In this document: positions 41,700-51,006 of the stretch, piece after piece
Position numbering within the stretch: the stretch's first letter is position 1
Layout: every line of letters starts with the position of its first letter
Assembly: GCA_020356105.1 (NCBI GenBank)
Contig: CP070634.1
Span: 3,306,465-3,370,464, forward strand
DNA: 64,000 nt
Source of the DNA: Rhodospirillales bacterium
GTDB taxonomy: Bacteria; Pseudomonadota; Alphaproteobacteria; UBA8366; JADFVY01
Direction: 5' to 3'
The notes under the pieces: model-generated
The model's database searches: none
What the model saw: only the letters and a program-made list of their open reading frames with translations
What the model was told of the DNA's origin: nothing
Translations under genes and position numbers: made by a program

Positions 41700-42587
41700 A
41701 TGGGCGAGGCGACGACGCCACCGGTCGTCGGGATCATCGGCGGCAGCGGAATCTATGACATGGGCGGCCTCGACTCGGTTGAGTGGCGCCGGATCGAAAG
41801 CCCGTTCGGCGCGCCGTCGGACGAGCTGATGTTCGCCGAGCTGGCTGGCCAGAAGATGGTGTTCCTGCCGCGACACGGCCGCGGCCACCGGATTCCGCCG
41901 GGCGAGATCAATTTCCGGGCCAATATCGATGCGCTGAAACGGGCGGGGGTCACCGAGATCCTGTCGCTGTCGGCGGTTGGTTCGCTCCGGGAGGAGCTCG
42001 ATCCGGGGACCTTCGTCATCGTCGACCAGTTCATCGACCGGACATTCGCGCGAAACAAGAGCTTCTTTGGCACCGGCATGGCGGGTCACGTGTCGATGGC
42101 GGACCCGGTCTGCCGTCGGCTCGGCGGCCATATCGAGGCGGCGGCGCGGCGTACCGGCATCCACACGGTGCATGGTGGTACATATCTCGTCATGGAAGGG
42201 CCGCAGTTCTCCACCCGCGCCGAATCCGAGCTGTACCGCAGCTGGGGCTGCGATGTCATCGGCATGACGAACATGCCGGAGGCCAAGCTCGCGCGTGAGG
42301 CGGAGATGTGTTACGCCACGATCGCCATGGTCACCGATTACGACTGCTGGCATCCCGGGCACGAGGACGTGACCGTCGACGCCGTTATCAAGGTGTTGCT
42401 CGACAATGCCGAACGGGCGCGCGGTCTGGTCCGCGAGGTTGCACCGCTCCTCACGGGGCGCACCGGCCAGTGCAGCGCCGGGTGCCACCGGGCGCTCGAC
42501 GCGGCGCTGATCACCGCACCGGAGGCGCGCGATCCGGATCTGCTGAAAAAGCTCGGCGCGGTGGCCGGACGGGCTCTGGGTGCCTGA
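41700..42587 (+). CDS. mtnP: S-methyl-5'-thioadenosine phosphorylase
   Basis: A 295-residue nucleoside phosphorylase. Phosphate-binding and substrate strings are GIIGGSGIYD, FLPRHGRGHRIPPGEINFRAN, GGTYLVMEGPQFSTRAES and GMTNMPEAKLARE. It splits methylthioadenosine from polyamine or homoserine-lactone synthesis into adenine and methylthioribose-1-phosphate. The last Asp region TDYDCWHPGHEDVTVD separates it from purine nucleoside phosphorylases. GGGGGG precedes the ATG. It overlaps the VOC gene by 8 bases. Confidence 0.94.
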   Translation: MGEATTPPVVGIIGGSGIYDMGGLDSVEWRRIESPFGAPSDELMFAELAGQKMVFLPRHGRGHRIPPGEINFRANIDALKRAGVTEILSLSAVGSLREELDPGTFVIVDQFIDRTFARNKSFFGTGMAGHVSMADPVCRRLGGHIEAAARRTGIHTVHGGTYLVMEGPQFSTRAESELYRSWGCDVIGMTNMPEAKLAREAEMCYATIAMVTDYDCWHPGHEDVTVDAVIKVLLDNAERARGLVREVAPLLTGRTGQCSAGCHRALDAALITAPEARDPDLLKKLGAVAGRALGA

Positions 42588-43488
42588 TCCCGCGACGCCT
42601 ATCGACGCCGGAAGGTCGGCCATCACCGGTATCGACCACAGCGTGGTCGGGGTCGATGACTTGGAATCTGCCCGTGCCCGTTACGAGAGCTTCGGCTTTA
42701 CCCTTACGCCGCGCGGCCGCCATATCGGCTGGGCCACGGCGAATTACTGCATCATGTTTGCCGCAGATTATATCGAATTGCTCGGGATTCTCGAACCGGG
42801 CGCCTACAGTGCCGGTCTCGACTCGACGCTGGCCGAGCGGGGCGAGGGCATCCTGAAGCTCGCGCTCAGCAGCGCGGATGCTGACGCGACCCACGCCTTC
42901 CTCGCCGCCAAGGGCCTCGTTTCGGCTCCGGTCGCGGATCTTGCGCGAGAACTGGAGATTCCGGGAAACACGGTGCTGCCGAGATTCCGCCTCGTCCACC
43001 CCGCGCCGCCGGCGCTTCCCGGGTTGCCGGGTTTCATCTGCCAGCATCTGACGCCCGACCTGTTGCGGCAGGAGACGTGGTGCGTGCACCGGAATACCGC
43101 GACCGGCGTTGCCTCCTACCTCGTGGTCGCCGACGAGCCAGCGGTGCTGCGTGACGGATGGGCTCGTCTGCTCGGCCCGGCCGCCACGAAACTCGATCGG
43201 TCGCGGCTGGTTGTCGAAACCGCCAGGGCACGGCTCGAGTTCGTAGCGTCGGACGCGCTGGCCCGCGACTTTGCCGGGATCGACGGCGGGTTCCTGAAAT
43301 CGGGAATGATCGCCGGTATGCGCATCGCGGTGGCCGACATGGCGGCCGCCGAGTTCTGTCTCGCGGAAGCCGGCGTCGCTCTTCTGCACCGGGCCGGGCA
43401 GCTGATCGTTCCGCCGCAGCATGCCTGTGGTGCGATTCTGGTGTTCGAGCAGACGCCCCGGGGCGGTGCTGGCTCCGGCCGGCCCTAG
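42580..43488 (+). CDS. VOC (glyoxalase-like) family protein
   Basis: A 302-residue protein with two glyoxalase-like halves. The first begins ITGIDHSVVGVDDLESARA and continues to about 110, the second starts near 165 with a weaker repeat. His20 in IDHSVVG could be a metal ligand, with Glu in YIELLGIL as the partner, as in the glyoxalase-like family of this size. The substrate is unknown. The GTG start overlaps mtnP by 8 bases, and the gene converges on the dienelactone hydrolase gene with a 4-base overlap. Confidence 0.78.
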   Translation: MPDPATPIDAGRSAITGIDHSVVGVDDLESARARYESFGFTLTPRGRHIGWATANYCIMFAADYIELLGILEPGAYSAGLDSTLAERGEGILKLALSSADADATHAFLAAKGLVSAPVADLARELEIPGNTVLPRFRLVHPAPPALPGLPGFICQHLTPDLLRQETWCVHRNTATGVASYLVVADEPAVLRDGWARLLGPAATKLDRSRLVVETARARLEFVASDALARDFAGIDGGFLKSGMIAGMRIAVADMAAAEFCLAEAGVALLHRAGQLIVPPQHACGAILVFEQTPRGGAGSGRP

Positions 43489-44153
43489 CCGACGTGCTGC
43501 CGCAGGAAGGCGAGCGTCCGCTCGCGGGCCGTGGCGGCGGCGGCCGCGTGGTAACTGCCGCGCTGGTCGCAGTTGAAGCCGTGACCCGCGCCCTCATAGA
43601 TATGGACGGGAATGTCCGCATGGGCCGCCCGCACCGCTTCGACATCCGTCATCGGGATGCTGGCGTCCTCGGTGCCGAAATGCAGCATCACCGGGCAGCG
43701 CGGGGTCTCGTCCCTGAAGTCCTTGATCTGTCCTCCGTAATAGCTGACCGCGGCCGAGAGGCCGTCAATCCGCGTTGCCGCCAGCCAGGCCAGCGTCCCG
43801 CCCATGCAGTATCCGATAACGCCCTTCTCAATGCCGCTGAGGGCCGCGACGGCCGCCGCGATGTCGATCACCGCATCGTCCCAGGACATGCGGCCCTTCA
43901 GTTCCCGGCCGCTGGCCACGCTATCCGCATCGTAGCCGTACTCGACGCCCCGTTCGATCCGGTCGAACAGCGCCGGGGCGATGGCCACGTAACCGTCCGC
44001 GGCGTAACCGTCGGCGACGCTGCGGATATGCGAATTGATGCCGAAGATCTCCTGGATGATGACAAGCCCGCCGCGCGCGGTGCCCGGCGGGTCGGCCCGG
44101 TACGCGCCCAATTCGTGGCCATCCGCCGCCATCAGTCTGATCGTCTCGCCCAT
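43485..44153 (-). CDS. Dienelactone hydrolase family protein
   Basis: A 222-residue alpha/beta hydrolase of the dienelactone hydrolase family. The triad is Cys116 in GYCMGGT, Asp163 in TEDASIP, and His191 in GAGHGFNC, with the supporting Glu35 in QEIFGI. True carboxymethylenebutenolidase would act in chlorocatechol or protoanemonin breakdown, but most family members have unknown substrates. AGGGAGG precedes the ATG at 44153. It follows the ychF stop by 65 bases in the same direction. Confidence 0.9.
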   Translation of the reverse strand: MGETIRLMAADGHELGAYRADPPGTARGGLVIIQEIFGINSHIRSVADGYAADGYVAIAPALFDRIERGVEYGYDADSVASGRELKGRMSWDDAVIDIAAAVAALSGIEKGVIGYCMGGTLAWLAATRIDGLSAAVSYYGGQIKDFRDETPRCPVMLHFGTEDASIPMTDVEAVRAAHADIPVHIYEGAGHGFNCDQRGSYHAAAAATARERTLAFLRQHVG

Positions 44154-44218
44154 GCCGTCCTCCCTGTCGCCACAACGGTGCACCGCGAATTGCGGCGCCG
44201 TTCCCGGATTATGTGCGA

Positions 44219-45316
44219 TCACACATTGAATCGAAAGAGGAACACGTCGCCGTCGCGCGCGACATAGTCCTTGCCCTCCAGCCGCATGCGGCCGGCATCC
44301 TTGGCGCCCAGCTCGCCGCCGCACCGGACGTAGTCCTCATACGAGATGGTCTCCGCGCGGATGAAGCCCTTCTGGAAATCGGTGTGGATGACGCCGGCGG
44401 CTTCGGGCGCCTTTGCACCGCGCCGCACGGTCCAGGCTCGGGCCTCCTTCGGGCCAGCTGTGAAAAAGGTGATCAGGTCGAGCAGCGCGTATCCGGCGCG
44501 GATGACGCGGGCGAGGCCGGTCTCCTCCAGCCCCAGCGAATGCAGGAATTCCTGTTTCTCGGCCTCGGATTCGAGCAGTGCGACCTCGGCCTCGATCGCA
44601 GCCGAGATGACGACGCAGGCGGCGCCCATGCGCTCCGCCCGTTCTGCGACACGGGTCGAATGCGCATTGCCCGCGGCGGCGCTGTCTTCGTCGACATTGC
44701 AGGCGTACAGCACCGGCTTCGCCGTCAGGAGCTGGAGCATCTGGAACCGGCCGCGCTGCTCGGGCTCGAGCTTCGCCTCGCGCGCCGGACGCCCGTCCTG
44801 CAAGGGGTCCAGCGCCGCGCGCATCACTGCGACCTGCGCCTTCGCCTCCTTGTCACCGGTCGTCGCGCGCTTCTCGAGCGGTACGATGCGTCGCTCCAGG
44901 CTTTCAAGATCGGCCAGCATGAGCTCGGTCTCGACGGTCTCGGCATCGCGGATCGGATCGACGGACGCCTCGACATGGGTGATATCGCCCTCGAAGCAGC
45001 GCAGGACATGGACGATGGCATCGACCTCGCGGATATTGGCAAGGAACTGGTTGCCGAGCCCCTCGCCCTTCGAAGCGCCACGCACGAGACCGGCGATATC
45101 GACGAATTCGAGGAAGGTCGGGGTGACCTTCGCCGATTTCGCCAGTTCCGCGATCCGGTCCAGCCGCGGGTCCGGCACCGCCACCCGCCCGGTGTTCGGC
45201 TCGATCGTGCAGAACGGGTAGTTCGCCGATTCGGCGGCGGCGGTCTGCGTCAATGCGTTGAACAGCGTCGACTTGCCCACATTCGGCAGGCCGATGATGC
45301 CGCATTTGAAGCCCAT
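44219..45316 (-). CDS. ychF: Redox-regulated ATPase YchF
   Basis: A 365-residue Obg-related P-loop protein that prefers ATP. Motifs are GLPNVGKST (9-17), the switch region DIAGLVRGASKGEGLGN, NVDE in place of NKxD, a coiled-coil insertion, and a C-terminal TGS domain with the string IHTDFQKGFIRAE. It is linked to ribosome function and oxidative stress response. It lies 29 bases downstream of pth, in the usual prs-rplY-pth-ychF order. Confidence 0.96.
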   Translation of the reverse strand: MGFKCGIIGLPNVGKSTLFNALTQTAAAESANYPFCTIEPNTGRVAVPDPRLDRIAELAKSAKVTPTFLEFVDIAGLVRGASKGEGLGNQFLANIREVDAIVHVLRCFEGDITHVEASVDPIRDAETVETELMLADLESLERRIVPLEKRATTGDKEAKAQVAVMRAALDPLQDGRPAREAKLEPEQRGRFQMLQLLTAKPVLYACNVDEDSAAAGNAHSTRVAERAERMGAACVVISAAIEAEVALLESEAEKQEFLHSLGLEETGLARVIRAGYALLDLITFFTAGPKEARAWTVRRGAKAPEAAGVIHTDFQKGFIRAETISYEDYVRCGGELGAKDAGRMRLEGKDYVARDGDVFLFRFNV

Positions 45317-45345
45317 CTTCCTCTTGTCCTCAATGAACGGTGCTG

Positions 45346-45972
45346 TCAGCCGTCGTTCTCGCGCGGCGGCGCGACGTCGTCGGGTCGCGCCGGCTTCGGC
45401 GGCGGCGGGAAGACCTGCAATGCGACCCGACTCATGAATGCGCCATCGTCACCCTCGATGAGGATCGGCGCGGCGTCGGCGATCGCATCGATCACGCGTG
45501 ACATCACCGGCAGTTCCGCCTTGGCGAAATCGCTCAGCACATGGCCCTGCACCCGTTGCTTGCTGCCCGGATGACCGATGCCGACCCGGACCCGGCGAAA
45601 ATCGTTGCCGATATGGGCGTCGATGCTGCGCAGCCCGTTGTGTCCGGCAAGGCCGCCGCCCCGCCTGACGCGGACCTTGCCGGGCACAAGGTCGAGCTCG
45701 TCGTAGATGACGATGACATCGGCCGGCGCCAGCTTGAAAAAGCGCATCGCGGCGCCAACCGCGCGGCCGGACTCGTTCATGAACGTGGTCGGCTTGATGG
45801 CCAGGATCCTGCTGTCGGCGATTTTCCCCTCGGCGGTCAGCGCCTGGAATCGGGCGCGCCAGGCGCCAAAGGAATGGCGGCGAACGATCTCGTCCACCGC
45901 CATGTAACCGATATTGTGCCGGTTCTTTTCGTATTTGGGGCCGGGATTGCCCAGGCCGACAAGAAGAAGCAT
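45346..45972 (-). CDS. pth: Peptidyl-tRNA hydrolase
   Basis: A 208-residue enzyme that frees tRNA from stalled peptidyl-tRNA. The catalytic His19 is in KNRHNIGY, Asn66 is in TFMNESG, Asp94 is in [10 protein letters not shown], and the loop [12 protein letters not shown] is complete. The C-terminus ends in a proline-rich tail with no known role. It starts 12 bases after the rplY stop, and the two genes belong to the same transcript. Confidence 0.95.
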   Translation of the reverse strand: MLLLVGLGNPGPKYEKNRHNIGYMAVDEIVRRHSFGAWRARFQALTAEGKIADSRILAIKPTTFMNESGRAVGAAMRFFKLAPADVIVIYDELDLVPGKVRVRRGGGLAGHNGLRSIDAHIGNDFRRVRVGIGHPGSKQRVQGHVLSDFAKAELPVMSRVIDAIADAAPILIEGDDGAFMSRVALQVFPPPPKPARPDDVAPPRENDG

Positions 45973-45984
45973 CGATCCGTCCGG

Positions 45985-46668
45985 TCAGTCCTCCGAGGAT
46001 TCGCCGGCGGCCTCTTCCTCGCCGCCTTCCGCGGCTTCGCCCTCTTCGCCCTCGATCTCCTCTTCTTCTTCGCCTTCCACCTCCTCTTCCTCTTCCTTCA
46101 AGAGGGCGGCGGCGATGGTGGCCACGGTAAAATCGCGGTCGGTGATCGTCGGCGCGACGCCTTCCGGCATCGTGATGGCGCTGATATGAAGACTGTCGCC
46201 GATGTCCAGCCCGGTCAGATCGAACTCGAACTGTTCCGGTATGTCGTCGACGCCACAGACGACCTCGACCTCGTGCCGCACGATGTTCAGGAGGCCGCCG
46301 CGCTTGATTCCTGGGCTCTCCTCTTCATTGATGAAGACGCATGGCACGTTGACGTTGGTACGGGTGGCCTTGGTCACGCGCAGGAAATCCACGTGCAACG
46401 CGCGGCCGTTCACCGGGTGGAACTGCACGTCGCGCGGCAGGACCCGCTCGGACCCGCCGCCGTCGATATTCACGGAGTAGACCGTCGAGAAGAAGCCGCC
46501 GGTGTTGAGCTGCTTGCGCAGTTCACGTGGCTCCAGTGAGATCGTCGCGGGGTCCTTCTGGTCGCCGTAGATCACGGCGGGCACCCGGCCCGCGCGGCGT
46601 ACGGCCCGGGCGGCCCCCTTTCCGGCCCGGTCGCGCGGAATAGCGCTGATGACGTTCGAATCGCTCAT
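45985..46668 (-). CDS. rplY: 50S ribosomal protein L25/Ctc
   Basis: A 227-residue long-form L25 (TL5/Ctc type) that binds 5S rRNA through its N-terminal beta barrel (about 1-95, with GRVPAVIYGD) and has an extra C-terminal domain. It ends in a strongly acidic tail from about residue 188, made almost only of Glu and Ala/Gly, encoded by low-complexity GAA/GAG repeats. Such tails are common in alphaproteobacteria. GGGAGC precedes the ATG at 46668. The gap to the prs stop is 95 bases. Confidence 0.94.
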   Translation of the reverse strand: MSDSNVISAIPRDRAGKGAARAVRRAGRVPAVIYGDQKDPATISLEPRELRKQLNTGGFFSTVYSVNIDGGGSERVLPRDVQFHPVNGRALHVDFLRVTKATRTNVNVPCVFINEEESPGIKRGGLLNIVRHEVEVVCGVDDIPEQFEFDLTGLDIGDSLHISAITMPEGVAPTITDRDFTVATIAAALLKEEEEEVEGEEEEEIEGEEGEAAEGGEEEAAGESSED

Positions 46669-46763
46669 AATTCTGCTCCCAAAGTTCCGATTCGCGGCGC
46701 GGCCTCCAGGGGTGCCGTCACCGCGGGCGATGCCGCTCTTGCGCGGCGGGCGCTGTTCTACAC

Positions 46764-47699
46764 TCAATCGAACAGGCTGGAAACCGATTTTTCACCGGCG
46801 ATGCGTTCGATCGCATCGGCCAGCAACGGGGCGATCGAGACCTGCACGATATTGTGTGCCACCCGGACCGCCTCCGTCGGCGGGATGCTGTCGGTGATCA
46901 CCAGGCCTTCCATCGGAGACGAGGTGACGCGCGCTACCGCGCCGCCGGACAGCACGCCGTGGGTCACATAGGCGGATACCGATTTGGCCCCCTTGTCGAC
47001 CAGGGCCTGCGCCGCGTTGCACAGCGTGCCCGCCGAGTCGACGATGTCGTCCACCAGGATGCAGGTCCGGTTCTTGACGTCGCCGATGATGTTCATCACC
47101 TCCGATATGCCGGCCCGCTCGCGCCGCTTGTCGATAATGGCAAGATCGGCCTCGAGACGCTTGGCGATGCCGCGCGCCCGCACGACGCCGCCGACATCGG
47201 GCGAGACGATGACCAGCTGGTTGCCCTGTTTCTTGTGGGTTTCGATATGGGCGACGAACACCGGCGACGAGAACAGATTGTCGGTCGGGATGTCGAAGAA
47301 GCCCTGTATCTGCCCGGCGTGAAGTTCCAGAGTCAGCACCCGGTCGGCACCCGCCGTGGTGATCAGGTTCGCCACCAGCTTGGCCGAGATCGGCGTGCGC
47401 GGCCCGGTCTTGCGGTCCTGGCGGGCATAGCCGAAATAGGGGATGACGGCGGTGATGCGCCGCGCCGAGCCGCGCCGCAGCGCATCGATGATCACCAGGA
47501 GTTCCATCAGGTTGTCGTTCGCCGGGAAGCAGGTCGACTGGACGACGAACACGTCCTCGCCCCGAACGTTCTCGAGAATCTCCACGAACACTTCCTGATC
47601 GGAAAAGCGGCGGATCGCCGCCTCGGTCAGGGGCACGCCCAGCTTTGCGGAAATCGCTTCCGACAGCGGCCGGTTGCTGTTGCCACTGAGGATCTTCAT
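46764..47699 (-). CDS. prs: Ribose-phosphate pyrophosphokinase
   Basis: A 311-residue PRPP synthase. The ATP flag is at [15 protein letters not shown], the PRPP-binding loop is [13 protein letters not shown], and the regulatory loop is present. It makes phosphoribosyl pyrophosphate from ribose-5-phosphate and ATP for purines, pyrimidines, His, Trp and NAD. It is the first gene of prs-rplY-pth-ychF. A 222-base gap upstream holds no other clear gene except a doubtful small frame. Confidence 0.96.
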   Translation of the reverse strand: MKILSGNSNRPLSEAISAKLGVPLTEAAIRRFSDQEVFVEILENVRGEDVFVVQSTCFPANDNLMELLVIIDALRRGSARRITAVIPYFGYARQDRKTGPRTPISAKLVANLITTAGADRVLTLELHAGQIQGFFDIPTDNLFSSPVFVAHIETHKKQGNQLVIVSPDVGGVVRARGIAKRLEADLAIIDKRRERAGISEVMNIIGDVKNRTCILVDDIVDSAGTLCNAAQALVDKGAKSVSAYVTHGVLSGGAVARVTSSPMEGLVITDSIPPTEAVRVAHNIVQVSIAPLLADAIERIAGEKSVSSLFD

Positions 47700-47844
47700 G
47701 TTATGTCCCGCATCCCCCGGATCCGGCCCCGCCGGCACCTTGGAAAAGACTCCAATGCCCCGTATCGCCGCGCGCCGGCCGGGGCGCGCCTTCTATATCA
47801 AGCGGTCGCGACGCTGTAAACGTTCAATGGTCGCGGTTCCCCGG

Positions 47845-47916
47845 TCAGAGCAGAACTGCGCAGCTTGCCGCAAGGCAGAGCAGCAAAAATGCGAACATGT
47901 AGATCAGCCAGGGCAC
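47845..47916 (-). CDS. Doubtful small hydrophobic ORF
   Basis: A frame of 23 residues (GTG at 47916, or 17 residues from an ATG at 47898) begins 5 bases after the stop of the M24-fold gene and encodes an almost fully hydrophobic peptide, including FAFLLLCLAASCAVLL. It could be a single-pass small membrane protein translated after the upstream gene. There is no visible ribosome site, and chance is a real possibility. Confidence 0.2.
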   Translation of the reverse strand: MPWLIYMFAFLLLCLAASCAVLL

Positions 47917-47921
47917 GGGAC

Positions 47922-49085
47922 TCAGGCCACCGTCAGCTCCAGCGACGCCTTCGAGAGGGGCTCGCTGCCGGTCTCCGTGACCAGCGAGGTGCGGGCCAGC
48001 GTCATGGCGACCCCCGAGACGGAATCGAACAGGATCATGTGGATGAAGAACACCATGCCCGGTGCCGCCTCCACTGGGTTGCCGTGATACAGCATGGGCC
48101 AGTCCATCCAGGTCGGCGCGTAGGTCGCACCGAGGCTGTAGCCGCAGGCGTTGAGCCGATGCTCGGCGAGGCCGGACGCGTCCAATACGCGGGCATGGGC
48201 ATCGAACACCTCGCCGACCGGATGCCCCGGTCGCAACGCCTCTTCGCAGGCCGAAAGGGCGTCACGCGCCGCCGCATGCAAATCGAGATGCCGGGCCTTG
48301 GGCTTGCCGACCACGATGGTGCGCATCAGCGCCGCATGGTAGTGCCGGTACACGCCGGCGAATTCGAGGGTCAGCTGATCCCGCTCGGACAGTGTGCGCC
48401 GCCCGGTATAATACCGGCACATCAGAGCACCGGGCCCGGAGCCGATGATCGTCTCGTTTGCCGGATCGTCGCCACCGCCCTTGAACACCACGCCCTGCAT
48501 GGCGGCGAGGATATCGCCTTCGAACGCCCCGGGTTCGGCGAGCGCGACCGCGGCATCCCACGAGGCATCGGCCAGCTCGGCCGCCTTGCGGAGATAGTCC
48601 AGCTCCGACGGGCTCTTGATCAGGCGCAGGCGGCTGACGAGCAATGATGCGTCCGTCAGGTCGGCGAAGCCCTGCAGCGCATCCCGCAGCCGCAATCCGT
48701 TGCCGGCGTTGAGCCCGTGCGAGTCCCATTCGACGCCAAGCTGTTTGCCCCGGCACCCCGCCGAGTCGAGAAGGGCCTTCAACTCGGCGATTGGATCGGC
48801 GCCCTCTCGATCCTGCCAGACATGTATCCGATCGGGCGGAATCACCGAGGTAAACTGCGCCTGGCGCAGGTCCGGAGCGCGGGTCAGAAGGAACATGCCG
48901 CCGCCGGCGCTCAGGTACAGACACTGGAACCAGCAGTAACCGAATGTATCGTAGCCGGTCAGCCAGTACATGCTCTCCTGCCGAAAGACCAGCAGGCCAT
49001 CGAGGCCGTCGCGCTGCATCGCGGCGCAGGCGCGATCACGCCGCCCCGCAAGCTCCGCCTCGCTGAAATGGAGATGCTGCTCCAT
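47922..49085 (-). CDS. M24-fold hydrolase lacking the metal-binding residues
   Basis: A 387-residue pita-bread protein: an N-terminal creatinase-type domain (about 10-150) and a C-terminal M24 domain. In true metallopeptidases the five metal ligands are D, D, H, E, E. Here the first pair region reads LEFAGVYRHYHAALMRT, the His-containing GHGxG loop reads CGYSLGATY, and the first Glu region reads FFIHMIL, so none of the expected ligands is kept. Creatinase shows that this fold can work without metal; ectoine hydrolase (DoeA) is another possible relative. GGAGGAAACC precedes the ATG. It follows pgeF by 17 bases, at the end of the lgt operon. Confidence 0.82.
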   Translation of the reverse strand: MEQHLHFSEAELAGRRDRACAAMQRDGLDGLLVFRQESMYWLTGYDTFGYCWFQCLYLSAGGGMFLLTRAPDLRQAQFTSVIPPDRIHVWQDREGADPIAELKALLDSAGCRGKQLGVEWDSHGLNAGNGLRLRDALQGFADLTDASLLVSRLRLIKSPSELDYLRKAAELADASWDAAVALAEPGAFEGDILAAMQGVVFKGGGDDPANETIIGSGPGALMCRYYTGRRTLSERDQLTLEFAGVYRHYHAALMRTIVVGKPKARHLDLHAAARDALSACEEALRPGHPVGEVFDAHARVLDASGLAEHRLNACGYSLGATYAPTWMDWPMLYHGNPVEAAPGMVFFIHMILFDSVSGVAMTLARTSLVTETGSEPLSKASLELTVA

Positions 49086-49102
49086 GGTTTCCTCCGACTC
49101 GG

Positions 49103-49900
49103 CTAGCCCGCAATGACGATCGCTGATAACTCGCGGCCGTAATCGGGTTCGGCGGCAAGCGTGGTCCGCCGATAGCTGAAGAACCGATCGGCCTCGGCGA
49201 AGGTGTCGGCGTCGATCTGCCCGGTCGCCGCGATCGACAGGCGGGCCAGCCGGCTCTCGATGTAACCGGCGAGATCGAACAGCGGATGATCCGGGCGGCG
49301 GCCCGGTCGGAAGAAGCGCTCGTTGGCGGGGTCCTGTGCGGTGAAGGCGTCCGGAAACTCTGGCCCGACTTCGTACGACGCCTGGCCGATGCACGGCCCG
49401 ATCGCGGCGTGGATCGTTTCGCGCGCCGCTCCCAGGCTTTCCAGGGCGGCGACCGTCGCCTCGAGCACACCGGCCACGGCGCCCTTCCAGCCCGCATGCG
49501 CCGCGCCGATCACCGCGCTGCCGTCCGGCTTGCGTCCGGACAGCAGAACGGGCGCGCAGTCGGCGGTCAGGATACCGAGCGCGACACCCGGCCGATCGGT
49601 GACTTGGGCGTCGGCGCGCGGCGCGTTTTGCGGCGGCCGGGCGCGATCCATCACCGCGACGTCGGTGCCGTGGACCTGATAGACGGTGGTCAGCGCGGCC
49701 GCCGGCAGGTCGAGCGCGGCCATCGCGCGCCGCCTGTTCTCGCAAATGTTATCGCGCTCGTCGCCGGAACCGTAACCGGCATTCAGCGAGTCGTAGACGC
49801 CCCCGCTGACCCCACCCTGACGCGTAAAGAAGGCGTGACGCACGCCATCCAGGGCGGCCAGATTTGCGTCGGTCAGATAGGGCGGCGGCGAATCCGTCAT
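49103..49900 (-). CDS. pgeF: Peptidoglycan editing factor / purine nucleoside phosphorylase (PgeF, LACC1 family)
   Basis: A 265-residue protein of the YfiH/DUF152 family. Its zinc- or copper-binding residues lie in YQVHGTDV, LTADCAPVLL and AAHAGWKG, with GPCIGQASYEVG conserved behind. Bacterial PgeF removes wrongly placed amino acids from peptidoglycan precursors, and homologues also act on purine nucleosides. The start at 49900 is used; an upstream ATG at 49918 overlaps the previous stop (ATGA) and would add six residues. It is the third gene of the lgt-midA-pgeF-M24 operon. Confidence 0.92.
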   Translation of the reverse strand: MTDSPPPYLTDANLAALDGVRHAFFTRQGGVSGGVYDSLNAGYGSGDERDNICENRRRAMAALDLPAAALTTVYQVHGTDVAVMDRARPPQNAPRADAQVTDRPGVALGILTADCAPVLLSGRKPDGSAVIGAAHAGWKGAVAGVLEATVAALESLGAARETIHAAIGPCIGQASYEVGPEFPDAFTAQDPANERFFRPGRRPDHPLFDLAGYIESRLARLSIAATGQIDADTFAEADRFFSYRRTTLAAEPDYGRELSAIVIAG

Positions 49901-49914
49901 GAAGATGTTCGGCC

Positions 49915-51006
49915 TCATTGCTGCTCGATGAATCCGGGTGGCGCCGGCGATCCGGGCGGGGTGATCGCCAGCGCCTTGAACAGGGTGCCCATTTCCTCCG
50001 CGGCGATCAAGCGATGGCAGGCGGCGTCGATTTCGAGCGCCTGCGCCGGTGTCGCCCCGCGGCGCAGGCGGTGCGCCCGCTCGGCGATGCCCAGCCGCGA
50101 CAGAAAAAGGCCCTGAGGCACCGGCCCGTATACCGCTGCCCCGGCGACGGCCGCCGCCGCCGACAGGGTCGCGAAATCGACATGCGCGGTCAGATCGGCC
50201 TCGCCCGGGGCCTCCAGCGGATCGTGGCGTGCATGTCCGCGGACGGCCTGCAGGGTCTCGCCCGGGGCGCTCATCGCATGGCCGTAGTCGATGATCAGCG
50301 CAGCGCCGCCATGGCGCACGATGCGGTGGCCGATCTGCTCGGCCAGGGTCAGTGCGGCGGGGCAGACTTCCGCGACATCGCCGACCCGCGCCAGTGCGAT
50401 GGTCTCCGGGGGGATCGGCGGGCGCGGTTCCGCTTCTTGCGCCAGGACGACGCGGAACCCGGCACCATCCGGGTCGAGTCCGACCAATCGTTCGCACCAG
50501 CCCGCCTCGGTCAATTCGAACTGACGCACCGGCAGCGCGTCGAAAAACTCGTTGGCGATCAGAAACGCCGGGCCGCCCGGCACCGATTGCAGACTGCGAT
50601 GCCATTGCACCGGATAGTCGGCGAGGACGTGCCGCTGTCTTGTGCGCAACGGCGGGCTGGTCTCCACCAGATGGATCGCCAGCGAACCGAGAAATTCGGG
50701 AAGCATGCGCGCGGCGCGCAGGGCGTCCGCCATCAGCGTGCCGCGGCCGGGGCCGAGTTCGACGAGGGCCGCCGGCCGTGGTGCCAGCGTGGTGCGCCAC
50801 ACCTGCGCGCACCACAGGCCGACCAATTCTCCGAACATCTGGCTGATTTCGGGGGCGGTGACGAAATCGCCGGCCACGCCGAAGGGATCCCGGGTCGAAT
50901 AATACCCGTATTCCGGATGACCGAGTGCTTCACCCATGAAGTCCGCGATGCTCAGCGGTCCCGCGCTGATGACCCTGTCGCGCAGGAGATCGGCCAGGGC
51001 GCTCAA
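49915..51006 (-). CDS. MidA/NDUFAF7-like SAM-dependent methyltransferase
   Basis: A 363-residue methyltransferase of the DUF185/MidA family. The family string HPEYGYYSTRDPFGVAGDF is near residue 55, followed by FVTAPEISQMFGELVGLW, and the SAM-binding motif ELGPGRGTLMAD is near residue 98. The mitochondrial homologue NDUFAF7 dimethylates an arginine of complex I subunit NDUFS2, so a role in complex I assembly is possible. The TTG start at 51006 overlaps the lgt stop by 4 bases (TTGA); a longer start inside lgt is less likely. Confidence 0.88.
   Translation of the reverse strand: MSALADLLRDRVISAGPLSIADFMGEALGHPEYGYYSTRDPFGVAGDFVTAPEISQMFGELVGLWCAQVWRTTLAPRPAALVELGPGRGTLMADALRAARMLPEFLGSLAIHLVETSPPLRTRQRHVLADYPVQWHRSLQSVPGGPAFLIANEFFDALPVRQFELTEAGWCERLVGLDPDGAGFRVVLAQEAEPRPPIPPETIALARVGDVAEVCPAALTLAEQIGHRIVRHGGAALIIDYGHAMSAPGETLQAVRGHARHDPLEAPGEADLTAHVDFATLSAAAAVAGAAVYGPVPQGLFLSRLGIAERAHRLRRGATPAQALEIDAACHRLIAAEEMGTLFKALAITPPGSPAPPGFIEQQ

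Noticed and set aside
44213-45574. A 453-codon plus-strand frame opposite ychF and the end of pth
   Set aside because: Both minus-strand genes are complete and highly conserved; the plus frame is a compositional shadow.
46020-46110. Tandem repeat array in the rplY region
   Set aside because: The repeats are GAA/GAG codons of the acidic L25 tail and are fully explained by coding.
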